Source of the DNA: Streptomyces sp. CB02414
GTDB taxonomy: Bacteria; Actinomycetota; Actinomycetes; Streptomycetales; Streptomycetaceae
Assembly: GCF_001905385.1 (NCBI RefSeq)
Contig: NZ_LIPF01000003.1
Location: 372,001 to 436,000 of the forward strand
Direction of reading: 5' to 3'
DNA: 64,000 nucleotides
In this document: positions 44,704 through 52,580 of the stretch, piece after piece
Layout: every line of letters begins with the position of its first letter
How positions within the stretch are numbered: the stretch's first letter is position 1
Position numbers and translations under genes: made by a program
Notes under the pieces: model-generated
Told to the model about the DNA's origin: nothing
Databases searched by the model: none
Seen by the model: only the letters and a program-made list of their open reading frames with translations

Positions 44704-45735
44704 ATGCCCATCGCAACTCCCGAGGTCTACAACGAGATGCTGGACCGGGCGAAGGCAGGAAAGTTCGCCTACCCGGCCATCAACGTGACCTCCTCCCAGA
44801 CGCTGCACGCGGCCCTGCGCGGTTTCGCGGAGGCGGAGAGCGACGGCATCGTCCAGATCTCCACCGGCGGCGCCGAGTTCCTGGGCGGCCAGCACAACAA
44901 GGACATGGTGACCGGCGCCGTCGCCCTCGCCGAGTTCGCGCACATCGTCGCCGAGAAGTACGACGTCACCGTCGCGCTGCACACCGACCACTGCCCGAAG
45001 GACAAGCTCGACGGGTACGTGCGTCCGCTGCTCGCGGTCTCCGAGGAGCGCGTCAAGGCCGGCCGCAACCCGCTCTTCCAGTCGCACATGTGGGACGGCT
45101 CCGCCGAGACCCTGTCCGACAACCTCTCCATCGCCCAGGAGCTCCTGGAGCGCGCCCGCGCCGCCAGGATCGTCCTCGAGGTCGAGATCACCCCGACCGG
45201 CGGCGAGGAGGACGGCGTCTCGCACGAGATCAACGACTCCCTCTACACGACGGTCGACGACGCGGTCCGCACCGTCGAGGCCCTGGGCCTGGGCGAGAAG
45301 GGCCGCTACCTGCTCGCCGCCTCCTTCGGCAACGTGCACGGCGTGTACAAGCCGGGCAACGTCGTGCTCCGCCCCGAGCTGCTCAAGGAGCTGAACGAGG
45401 GCATCGCGTCGAAGTACGGTCAGCCGGCCGGCAGCAAGCCGTTCGACTTCGTCTTCCACGGCGGTTCCGGCTCCTCCGCCGAGGAGATCGCGACCGCGCT
45501 GGAGAACGGCGTGGTCAAGATGAACATCGACACGGACACCCAGTACGCGTTCACGCGTCCGGTCGCCGACCACATGTTCCGCAACTACGACGGCGTCCTG
45601 AAGGTCGACGGCGAGGTCGGCAACAAGAAGACCTACGACCCGCGCACCTGGGGCAAGCTGGCCGAGGCCGGCATGGCCGCGCGCGTCGTCGAGGCCTGCG
45701 GGCACCTGCGCTCGGCGGGCCAGAAGATCAAGTAA
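44704..45735 (+). CDS. fba: Fructose-bisphosphate aldolase, class II
   Basis: 343 residues of the zinc-dependent class IIA type. It cleaves fructose 1,6-bisphosphate in glycolysis. Motifs: YPAINVTSSQTLHAAL, the zinc-binding HTDHCPKDKLDGY, EVEITPTGGEEDGV, GNVHGVYKPGN (His ligand), VFHGGSGSS (His ligand) and MNIDTDTQYAFTRP. AAGGAG lies 9 nt before the ATG. It is monocistronic with a terminator downstream. Confidence 0.96.
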   Translation: MPIATPEVYNEMLDRAKAGKFAYPAINVTSSQTLHAALRGFAEAESDGIVQISTGGAEFLGGQHNKDMVTGAVALAEFAHIVAEKYDVTVALHTDHCPKDKLDGYVRPLLAVSEERVKAGRNPLFQSHMWDGSAETLSDNLSIAQELLERARAARIVLEVEITPTGGEEDGVSHEINDSLYTTVDDAVRTVEALGLGEKGRYLLAASFGNVHGVYKPGNVVLRPELLKELNEGIASKYGQPAGSKPFDFVFHGGSGSSAEEIATALENGVVKMNIDTDTQYAFTRPVADHMFRNYDGVLKVDGEVGNKKTYDPRTWGKLAEAGMAARVVEACGHLRSAGQKIK

Positions 45736-45760
45736 CACCCGGCCTGCACGGCCGTGTGCG

Positions 45761-45790
45761 GCGAGCCCGGCGCCCGAGCGCCGGGCTCGC
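45761..45790. terminator. fba terminator hairpin
   Basis: GCGAGCCCGGCG and its exact complement, 12 bp, around a 6-nt loop, 26 bp after the fba stop. The next gene has its own promoter just downstream. Confidence 0.8.
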
Positions 45791-45805
45791 TGTATACCTG
45801 GGACC

Positions 45806-47266
45806 ATGCCCGACGTCCGGCTGGCCGCACCGCAAGGCAGATGGATTCTGCTGACCACCGTCCTCGGCTCCGGCATGGCGATGCTGGACTCGACCGTCGT
45901 CAACGTCGCGCTGCCCCGCATCGGCCGGGACCTCGACACGGACCTCGCCGCGCTCCAGTGGACCGTCAACGCCTACATGGTCACGCTGGCCGGGCTGATC
46001 CTCCTCGGCGGGGCGCTCGGCGACCGGTTCGGGCGGCGCCGGATCTTCGTGCTCGGCGTGCTCTGGTTCGCCGCCGCGTCCCTGCTGTGCGGTCTCGCTC
46101 CGAACGCCGGCGTCCTGATCGCCGCCCGCGCCCTCCAGGGTATCGGCGGCGCCCTGCTCACCCCCGGGTCGCTGGCCCTCATCCAGGCGTCCTTCCACCC
46201 GGACGACCGGGGCCGGGCGGTGGGCCTGTGGTCGGGGTTCGGGGGCGTCGGCGCGGCGGTGGGCCCGTTCGTCGGGGGCTGGCTGGTGGACGGTCCGGGC
46301 TGGCGCTGGGTGTTCCTCCTCAACGTCCCCCTGGCCCTGCTCTGCGCGCCGATCGCCGTGCGCCACGTGCCCGAGTCGTCGGACGAGCGCGCCCACGGCC
46401 GCTTCGACGTGCTCGGCGCCGTCCTCGGCGCCGCGGCTCTCGGGCTGCTCACGTACGCGCTGATCGAGGCGCGCACGGCGTCCTGGGCGGTGGCGGCCAG
46501 TGCCCTGGCGGGGGTGGCCGCGGCGGTGGCGTTCGTCGTCGTCGAGCGGCGCCGTCCCGATCCGATGATGCCGCCGGACATCTTCGCCTCCCGCCAGTTC
46601 ACCGCGGTCAACCTGGTCACGCTGTGCGTCTACGCGGCCTTCGGCGGCTTCTTCTTCCTGGCCGCCCTCCAGCTCCAGGTGGTCGTCGGCTGGTCGGCGC
46701 TGGCCGCCGGTACGGCGCTGCTGCCCACCACCCTGCTGATGCTGCTGCTCTCCGCGCGCTCCGGCGAACTCGGCGAGCGCGTCGGCCCGCGCCTCCAGCT
46801 CACGGTCGGCCCGCTGCTGTGCGCGGCCGGGATGCTGCTGATGCTGCGGGTCGGTCCGGGCGCCTCGTACCTCGCCGACGTGCTGCCCGCGCTGCTGGTG
46901 CTCGGCCTGGGCATGGTCACCCTGGTGGCACCGCTGACGGCGACCGTGCTGGCCTCCGTGGACACCGCCCGCGCGGGGCTCGCCAGCGGCGTCAACAACG
47001 CGGCGGCCCGTGCCGCCGGGCTTGTCGCGGTGGCCGCGCTGCCGCTGCTCACCGGGATGGGGGAGGAGGCGTACCGGAGGCCGGACGCCTTCGACGACGC
47101 GTTCGGCCGGGCCATGCTGATCTGCGCGGGCGTGCTGGTGGCGGGCTCCCTCGTCGCCGTCACCACCGTGCGCCGCCCGGCCCCGGACTGCCGCAGGCCC
47201 GAGTGCCGCACGCACGGCTCGGTGGCGGTGCCGCCACTGGAGGGGGAGCGGGACGGTCGTCCCTGA
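45806..47266 (+). CDS. MFS transporter, DHA2 (EmrB/QacA) family
   Basis: 486 residues with 14 predicted membrane helices. Family marks: MAMLDSTVVNVALPRIGRDL (motif D1), LQWTVNAYMVTLAGLILLGGALGDRFGRRR (motif A), ARALQGIGGALLTPGSLALI (motif B) and GFGGVGAAVGPFVGGWLVD (motif C of antiporters). Probably a proton-driven exporter of drugs or metabolites. The C-terminus has two cysteines in a polar tail. ATG 45806 lies 7 nt after TATACC and no ribosome site is seen, so it is likely leaderless. Confidence 0.9.
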   Translation: MPDVRLAAPQGRWILLTTVLGSGMAMLDSTVVNVALPRIGRDLDTDLAALQWTVNAYMVTLAGLILLGGALGDRFGRRRIFVLGVLWFAAASLLCGLAPNAGVLIAARALQGIGGALLTPGSLALIQASFHPDDRGRAVGLWSGFGGVGAAVGPFVGGWLVDGPGWRWVFLLNVPLALLCAPIAVRHVPESSDERAHGRFDVLGAVLGAAALGLLTYALIEARTASWAVAASALAGVAAAVAFVVVERRRPDPMMPPDIFASRQFTAVNLVTLCVYAAFGGFFFLAALQLQVVVGWSALAAGTALLPTTLLMLLLSARSGELGERVGPRLQLTVGPLLCAAGMLLMLRVGPGASYLADVLPALLVLGLGMVTLVAPLTATVLASVDTARAGLASGVNNAAARAAGLVAVAALPLLTGMGEEAYRRPDAFDDAFGRAMLICAGVLVAGSLVAVTTVRRPAPDCRRPECRTHGSVAVPPLEGERDGRP

Positions 47267-47322
47267 CCGGAACGTGCGCGACCGGCTCCGGCGTCCGCGC
47301 GGCCATGCCGCAGACTTGTGCC

Positions 47323-47736
47323 ATGGCCATTCACGAGAACCTCCTCGGGGGACCGCCCCCGACCCACCTCCCCGACGACCCCGGTCCGCGCGAGCTGCTG
47401 GCCGGCGGGACCTCCGCCGCCGACGTCGCCGCGAAGTACCCGACGTCCTCGCTGGCCTGGGCCCGGCTGGCCGACGAGGCGTACGAGCGGGGCGGCGTCG
47501 TGGAGTCGTACGCGTACGCCCGTACGGGCTACCACCGCGGCCTGGACTCCCTGCGCCGCAACGGCTGGAAGGGCCACGGACCGGTCCCCTGGAGCCACGA
47601 GCCGAACCGCGGCTTCCTGCGCGCCCTGCACGCCCTCGCCCGCGCCGCCCAGGCGATCGGCGAGAAGGAGGAGTACGAGCGCTGCAGCCAGTTCCTGAAG
47701 GACTCCTCGCCGGAGGCGGCCGAGGTCCTGGGCTGA
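47323..47736 (+). CDS. DUF3151 family protein
   Basis: 137 residues: MAIHENLLGGPPPTHLPDDP, then AKYPTSSLAWARLADEAYERGGVVESYAYARTGYHRGLD, WKGHGPVPWSHEPNRGFLRALHALARAAQAIGE. This highly conserved actinobacterial family (DUF3151) is helical and of unknown function. ATG 47323 is six bases after CAGACT, suggesting a leaderless transcript. A hairpin follows at 47755-47783. Confidence 0.85.
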   Translation: MAIHENLLGGPPPTHLPDDPGPRELLAGGTSAADVAAKYPTSSLAWARLADEAYERGGVVESYAYARTGYHRGLDSLRRNGWKGHGPVPWSHEPNRGFLRALHALARAAQAIGEKEEYERCSQFLKDSSPEAAEVLG

Positions 47737-47754
47737 ACCCGCGCCTGTGCCGGG

Positions 47755-47783
47755 AGGCCCGTCCGCCGTGCGCGGGCGGGCCT
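47755..47783. terminator. Hairpin after DUF3151 gene
   Basis: AGGCCCGTCCGC and GCGGGCGGGCCT, 12 bp with one G-T pair, loop of 5 nt, 18 bp after the stop and about 105 bp before the tryptophan dioxygenase gene. Confidence 0.65.
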
Positions 47784-47887
47784 TGCGGTTTCCTGCGACG
47801 ATTGCGGAGGATGCCGTGTGGGGACCGGGGCCCCGTGCCGGTAACGGCAGGGCGGACCGCTACCCGTAGTGCCATCAGGAGACAGAA

Positions 47888-48703
47888 ATGTCCCACGACG
47901 CCCCGAATCTCGACTTCGAGGGCAGCACGCCGTACGAGGACTACGTCAAGGCGGACGTGCTCACCCATCTCCAGCACACCCTCTCCGACGATCCCGGAGA
48001 GATGGTCTTCCTGGTCACGACCCAGGTCATGGAGCTGTGGTTCACCGTCATCGTCCACGAGTGGGAGACCGCGGCCCGCGCCCTGCGCGAGGACCGGACC
48101 GACGTGGCGAGGGACGCGCTGAAGCGTTCGGTGCGGGAGCTGGAGGCGCTGAACGCCTCCTGGACGCCGCTCGCGGGCCTCACGCCCGCCCAGTTCAACT
48201 CCTACCGCAGCGCCCTCGGCGAGGGTTCCGGCTTCCAGTCGGCCATGTACCGCCGCCTGGAGTTCCTGCTCGGCGACAAGTCCGCGTCCATGCTCGTCCC
48301 GCACCGCGGCGCCCCGCGCGTCCACGCCGAGCTGGAGAAGGCGCTGCACGAGCCGAGCCTGTACGACGAGGTGGTCCGGCTGCTCGCCCGGCACGGGTAC
48401 GACATCCCCGACGCCGTGCTCCAGCGCGACGTCACCAAGAAGTACGAGGCGGCGCCCGAGGTGGAGGCCGCCTGGACGGCCGTCTACTCCGGTGACCAGA
48501 ACGGCGAGCTGGCCCGCCTCGGCGAGGCCCTCACCGACGTCGCCGAGCTGGTGTGGCGCTGGCGCAACGACCACCTGGTCGCCACCCGCCGCGCGATGGG
48601 CTCGAAGACGGGCACGGGCGGCTCCGCCGGGGTGGCCTGGCTGGAGAAGCGGGCCCGCGGCAACGTGTTCCCCGAGCTGTGGACGGCGAGGTCCTATGTC
48701 TGA
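47888..48703 (+). CDS. kynA: Tryptophan 2,3-dioxygenase
   Basis: 271 residues. This heme enzyme opens the indole ring of L-tryptophan to N-formylkynurenine. Family motifs: YEDYVKADVLTHLQHTLSDDPGEMVFLVTTQVMELWF, HEWETAARALRED, SGFQSAMYRRLEFLLGDK, and near the end RWRNDHLVATRRAMGSKTGTGGSAGVAWLEK, containing the heme-ligand His (NDHL) and the substrate loop. ATG 47888 follows AGGAGACAGAA. The kynureninase gene overlaps its end by 8 bp. Confidence 0.95.
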   Translation: MSHDAPNLDFEGSTPYEDYVKADVLTHLQHTLSDDPGEMVFLVTTQVMELWFTVIVHEWETAARALREDRTDVARDALKRSVRELEALNASWTPLAGLTPAQFNSYRSALGEGSGFQSAMYRRLEFLLGDKSASMLVPHRGAPRVHAELEKALHEPSLYDEVVRLLARHGYDIPDAVLQRDVTKKYEAAPEVEAAWTAVYSGDQNGELARLGEALTDVAELVWRWRNDHLVATRRAMGSKTGTGGSAGVAWLEKRARGNVFPELWTARSYV

Positions 48704-48730
48704 GCGAGGTCTTACGTCTGAGCGAGGTCT
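48695..48730 (+). repeat. 18-bp tandem duplication at kynureninase start
   Basis: TATGTCTGAGCGAGGTCT is followed directly by TACGTCTGAGCGAGGTCT (one mismatch), then a partial third copy (TGTGTCCGAG). The unit contains the start ATG of kynureninase and the TGA of the dioxygenase gene, so it reshapes the translational overlap and adds SERGLT-type residues. Confidence 0.75.
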
Positions 48731-49967
48731 TGTGTCCGAGGCGCTCGATCTCGCCGGCGAGGCCGGGAAGCTGGACGCCGCCGACGGGCTGGCCGCGGTG
48801 CGCGAGCGGTTCGTCCTCGACGACGTGACGTACCTGGACGGCAACTCGCTGGGCGCCCTGCCCGCGCACGTTCCCGACCGCGTGGCGGACGTCGTGCGCC
48901 GCCAGTGGGGCGAACTGCGCATCCGGTCCTGGGAGGAGAGCGGCTGGTGGACCGCGCCCGAGCGGATCGGCGACCGCATCGCCCCGCTGGTGGGGGCGGC
49001 GGCCGGGCAGGTCGTGGTGGGCGACTCCACGAGCGTGAACGTCTTCAAGGCCCTGGTGGCGGCGGTGCGGATGGCGGCGCAGGACGGAGCGGACGGAGCG
49101 GACGGTCCCGCGCGGGACGAGATCCTCGTGGACGCCACCACCTTCCCCACGGACGGGTACATCGCCGAGTCCGCCGCCCGGATGACGGGGTGCACCCTGC
49201 GCCCGGTCGCCCCGGCCGAGGTGCCCTCGGCGCTGGGGGACCGTACGGCCGCCGTGCTCCTCAACCACGTCGACTACCGCACCGGCCGCCTGCACGACCT
49301 GCCCGCGCTCACGGCCGCCGTGCACGCGGCGGGCGCGTACGCCGTCTGGGACCTGTGCCACAGCGCGGGCGCGCTGCCGGTCGGGCTCGACGAGCACGGC
49401 GTGGACCTGGCGGTCGGCTGCACCTACAAGTACCTCAACGGCGGCCCCGGCTCGCCCGCCTACCTGTACGTGCGCCGGGACCTCCAGGCCCGTTTCGACT
49501 CCCCCCTGCCGGGCTGGAACTCGCACGCCGAGCCGTTCGGCATGCGGCCGGGGTACGAACCGGCCTCCGGTGCCCTGCGCGGCCGGGTCGGCACGCCGGA
49601 CATCCTGTCCCTGCTCGCCCTGGAGGCGGCGCTGGACGTGTGGGACGAGGACGCGGTGTCCGTGGCGGCGGTGCGGGCCAAGTCCCTGGCGCTGACGGAC
49701 TTCTTCCTGCGCTGCGTCGGGGAGTACGTGCCGGACGGCCGGGTGGAGTCCGTGACGCCCGCGGCGCACGCCGAGCGGGGCAGCCAGGTCGCGCTGCGCT
49801 GCGAGGACGCCGGTGACGTGATGAAGCGGCTGATCGAGCGCGGGGTGGTCGGGGACTTCCGGGCCCCGGACGTCCTGCGGTTCGGCTTCACGCCGTTGTA
49901 CGTCGGGTTCGCGGACGTGGAGCGGGCGGCGCGGGTGCTGGCCCGGGCGCTGGACGCTGCGGGCTGA
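48696..49967 (+). CDS. kynU: Kynureninase
   Basis: 423 residues, a PLP enzyme of fold type I converting kynurenine to anthranilate and alanine. Motifs: YLDGNSLGALPAHVPDRVADVV, WWTAPERIGDRIAPLVGAA, LVDATTFPTDGYIAES, VWDLCHSAGALPVGLDEHGVDLAVGCTYKYLNGGPGS (with the PLP lysine) and GWNSHAEPFGM. It starts at ATG 48696 inside the dioxygenase gene, with GGCGAGG upstream. The first residues repeat (MSERGLTSERGLVSEAL) because of an 18-bp tandem duplication, so later starts such as GTG near 48732 are possible. It is coupled to the dioxygenase gene. Confidence 0.94.
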   Translation: MSERGLTSERGLVSEALDLAGEAGKLDAADGLAAVRERFVLDDVTYLDGNSLGALPAHVPDRVADVVRRQWGELRIRSWEESGWWTAPERIGDRIAPLVGAAAGQVVVGDSTSVNVFKALVAAVRMAAQDGADGADGPARDEILVDATTFPTDGYIAESAARMTGCTLRPVAPAEVPSALGDRTAAVLLNHVDYRTGRLHDLPALTAAVHAAGAYAVWDLCHSAGALPVGLDEHGVDLAVGCTYKYLNGGPGSPAYLYVRRDLQARFDSPLPGWNSHAEPFGMRPGYEPASGALRGRVGTPDILSLLALEAALDVWDEDAVSVAAVRAKSLALTDFFLRCVGEYVPDGRVESVTPAAHAERGSQVALRCEDAGDVMKRLIERGVVGDFRAPDVLRFGFTPLYVGFADVERAARVLARALDAAG

Positions 49968-50012
49968 GTGGGCTGAGGAACCGGTGGCGGGCTCCGGCGC
50001 GTGCACGCGGGT

Positions 50013-50354
50013 ATGGACGATGTGGATCACCGGACCCGTGGCTGCGCCGGATGCCTGGCCGCGAGCGTCGTCGGCGTGCTGACGGCGCTGTTCGCCTGGG
50101 CGCCCAACGCACGCGTCAGTGTGACCGGCGGCTTCGAGCAGCAGCACCGCGATCTGAGTGTGCTGTACGTCGACCTGCCGCTCGTCGCGTTCGGCGGCGC
50201 GCTCGTGCCGGCCGTCGCGTGGCTGCTGGGTCTGCGTCTGCTGGGCGGCCGGGCGTGGGCCGCGGCGCTGGTGGCGGTGGCCGCGCTCGGGCTGGGGGTG
50301 TGGGGGCTGACGGCCTGGTGGACGCCGTACGAGCGGCCCGAGTTCATGGGGTAG
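50013..50354 (+). CDS. Small membrane protein, 113 aa
   Basis: MDDVDHRTRGCAGCLAASVVGVLTALFAW, a middle loop with GGFEQQHRDLSVLYVDLPL, then two more hydrophobic segments (VAFGGALVPAVAWLLGLRLLGG, AAALVAVAALGLGVWGLTAWW) and a short tail. Three membrane helices are likely. It lies between kynureninase and the formamidase-like hydrolase on the same strand, but its link to the pathway is unproven. ATG 50013 chosen; GTG 50001 is an alternative. No family recognised. Confidence 0.6.
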   Translation: MDDVDHRTRGCAGCLAASVVGVLTALFAWAPNARVSVTGGFEQQHRDLSVLYVDLPLVAFGGALVPAVAWLLGLRLLGGRAWAAALVAVAALGLGVWGLTAWWTPYERPEFMG

Positions 50355-50506
50355 GGCGCCTGCTGAACCGTTTGCTCCTCCCCATTGCCCTCACCCTGCG
50401 TGACATCCCCGTGTTCGCGCACGTCACCGGCCTGATACCGTCCCGCCAACGGCCGAATCCCCACTCCCGGTCCGCCAACACCGTGTCGTCGCTGAGAGGT
50501 TGCAGC

Positions 50507-51415
50507 ATGCCGGACGCCGCCGCAGAACCGGGCACCTCGGCCGGGCGGGCCGCCGCGGAGGAGAAATCGGCCCTGTCCCGTCCGGCGGTCGACCCGGACA
50601 GCACCGCGGCGTACGGCGACCAGCCCGACCAGGTGATCGACTTCTACGCACCGCGGGGCGCCGGAGGGGCGGGCGGCCCGTCCCCCGTTGTCGTGGTGCT
50701 GCACGGAGGCTCGTGGCGGGCGCCGTACGACCGCCGCCATGTCAGCCCGTTCGCGGACTTCCTGGCCCACAGGGGATTCGCCGTGGCCAGTGTGGAGTAC
50801 CGGCGCGGTGCTGAGGGGGAAGCCGGTGGCGGGGGCGTGGGCGACGGTCCGGTCGCCGGGCGTTGGCCCGACACCTTCGACGACGTGGCCGCCGCGCTCG
50901 ACGCGCTGCCCGCGCTGGTACGGCAGCACCTCCCCGGGGCCGATCCGCGCCGTATGGCGCTCACCGGCCACTCCGCCGGGGGCCACCTCGCGCTGTGGGC
51001 GGCGGCCCGGCACCTGCTGCCCGCCGACGCGCCCTGGCGGCTTGACCGTCCGGCGCCCCTGCGCGGTGTGGTCGCCCTCGCGCCGATCGCCGACTTCGGG
51101 GTCGCCGGGAAGATGAACGTGTGCGGGGGCGCTGCCCTTCAACTCCTCGGCGGGGAGAGGTTCTTCGAGGAGCGACGGCCCTTTGCCGACCCCTCCCTGC
51201 TGCTGCCCACCGGTATCGCGACGACCCTCGTGCAGGGACGCGCCGACGTGGACGTGCCGCAGGCGGTCGCGGAGGCGTACGCCGACGCGGCGGCGAAGGC
51301 GGGGGAGGTGGTGGGCGTGACGCTGCTGGAGGACGTCGGCCACTTCCCGCTGATCGATCCGGCGGCGGACGCGTGCGCGGTGGTGGCGGAGGAGATCGCG
51401 CAGCTGGCCTGGTGA
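50507..51415 (+). CDS. Alpha/beta hydrolase, kynurenine formamidase-like
   Basis: 302 residues. The oxyanion-hole motif HGGSWRAPYDRRHVSPFADFLA, nucleophile GHSAGGHLALWAA (Ser in G-x-S-x-G), the acid in VQGRADVDVP and the His in EDVGHFPLIDP form a complete catalytic triad of the HGG(S/G)-type (hormone-sensitive lipase/KynB-like) hydrolases. Because the dioxygenase and kynureninase genes lie just upstream, hydrolysis of N-formylkynurenine to kynurenine is the natural role (inference from context). ATG 50507 follows GAGAGG. It starts 152 bp after the small membrane protein ends. Confidence 0.78.
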   Translation: MPDAAAEPGTSAGRAAAEEKSALSRPAVDPDSTAAYGDQPDQVIDFYAPRGAGGAGGPSPVVVVLHGGSWRAPYDRRHVSPFADFLAHRGFAVASVEYRRGAEGEAGGGGVGDGPVAGRWPDTFDDVAAALDALPALVRQHLPGADPRRMALTGHSAGGHLALWAAARHLLPADAPWRLDRPAPLRGVVALAPIADFGVAGKMNVCGGAALQLLGGERFFEERRPFADPSLLLPTGIATTLVQGRADVDVPQAVAEAYADAAAKAGEVVGVTLLEDVGHFPLIDPAADACAVVAEEIAQLAW

Positions 51416-51470
51416 GTTCGGGACCCGGGGATCGGGGCTCTGGGCTATGAGCTCGCGGCCGGGGCATACC

Positions 51471-51484
51471 CGTAGTACCTGAGA
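51471..51484 (+). promoter_or_regulatory. 14-bp motif shared with second kinase operon (copy 1)
   Basis: CGTAGTACCTGAGA, 107 bp before the DUF1023 hydrolase start. The same 14 bases occur at 55874-55887, 66 bp before the second sensor kinase. Candidate binding site for one or both NarL-type regulators encoded here. Confidence 0.5.
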
Positions 51485-51590
51485 GCTACGCGGCAGGTGA
51501 GCTCCGGAGCGGGACGCAGGTTACCCGGCTCGATCCATAACTTCCCTTTCAGACAAGCCCGATGGGCGGGCGAGCTGGAGGGGAGAGGCC

Positions 51591-52580
51591 ATGGGGCCCG
51601 GGACGACGGTACGTTGGCGGCGGCGCGCGAGCAGATGGCGCCGTACCGTCCTCGCCGCGCTCATCTGCACTGCCGTGGTCCTCCCGCTCTCCGGCGCCGC
51701 ACAGCCAGAGGTCCCCGCCCCGCCGCCCGCCGAGCTCGCGGCCCCGACGGCCGGCACGCTGGAGGAGGCGTACGCCGCCAACCGGGCCAACGCCGCCGAG
51801 GCGTCCCGGATGGCCGCCGCCCACGGCGACCGTCACCGCGCGGCGGCGGACCGCGCGATGGCCGACCCGTCCCGGCAACTGCTCGCCTTCGACGGCCGGG
51901 GCGCCGGCCTGGCCACAGAGGTCTTCGGCGACCTCGCCCACGCCGACCGCGTCGCCGTCCTCGTGCCGGGCTCCGACACCAGCCTCGACACCTACGGCAG
52001 GTTCCGCGCCGCCGCCCTCGCCCTGCACCGGCAGCTCGCCGCGAGAGCTCCCGAGGGCACAGCGACGACCGTCGTGGCCTGGCTGGGCTACGAGACGCCG
52101 GGCACCGTCAGCACCGCGGTCGCCACCACCGACCGCGCCGAACGGGCCGCTCCGGAACTGCGCGCCCTCGTCGACGACCTGCGTGACATCACCGGACCGG
52201 GCACCTCCCTCGCCCTCCTCTGCCACTCCTACGGCTCGGTCGTCTGCGCCCGGGCGGCGGACGGCCTGGACGTGACCGACATCGCCCTGCTCGGCAGCCC
52301 CGGCACCGGCGCCGACTCGGCCGCCGGGCTGCACACCAGGGCACGGGTCTGGGCGGCGCGGGGCGCCGACGACTGGGTGGAGCACGTCCCGCACCTCAGC
52401 GCCGACCTCTTCGGCACCACCGTCGGCTTCGGCACCGACCCGGTCTCCCCGGACTTCGGCGCCCGGGTCTTCGCGGCCGGCGACGGCGGCCACAGCGACT
52501 ACTTCGAACCCGGCTCCCTCTCCTTGACGAACCTGGCCCGGATCGCCCTGGGCGAGACCACGGAGGTGACTCATGACTGA
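51591..52580 (+). CDS. Exported DUF1023-type alpha/beta hydrolase
   Basis: 329 residues. The N-terminal basic stretch (RWRRRASRWRRT) and hydrophobic core (VLAALICTAVVLPLSGAAQ) make a signal peptide or anchor, possibly Tat-like though without a clear twin-Arg consensus. DUF1023 hydrolase features: DRVAVLVPGSDTSLDTY, VAWLGYETP, the nucleophile LLCHSYGSVVCARAA, LLGSPGTGADSA and DGGHSDYFEPGS (catalytic His). ATG 51591 follows GGAGGGGAGAGG. It overlaps the acyltransferase gene by 8 bp and heads an operon with the kinase pair; a role in cell-envelope modification is plausible. Confidence 0.82.
   Translation: MGPGTTVRWRRRASRWRRTVLAALICTAVVLPLSGAAQPEVPAPPPAELAAPTAGTLEEAYAANRANAAEASRMAAAHGDRHRAAADRAMADPSRQLLAFDGRGAGLATEVFGDLAHADRVAVLVPGSDTSLDTYGRFRAAALALHRQLAARAPEGTATTVVAWLGYETPGTVSTAVATTDRAERAAPELRALVDDLRDITGPGTSLALLCHSYGSVVCARAADGLDVTDIALLGSPGTGADSAAGLHTRARVWAARGADDWVEHVPHLSADLFGTTVGFGTDPVSPDFGARVFAAGDGGHSDYFEPGSLSLTNLARIALGETTEVTHD

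Noticed and set aside
45728..49264. Very long antisense frame (1178 codons) across MFS, DUF3151, dioxygenase and kynureninase genes
   Set aside because: It covers several well-supported genes on the other strand and is low-complexity Arg/Ala/Pro/Gly sequence.
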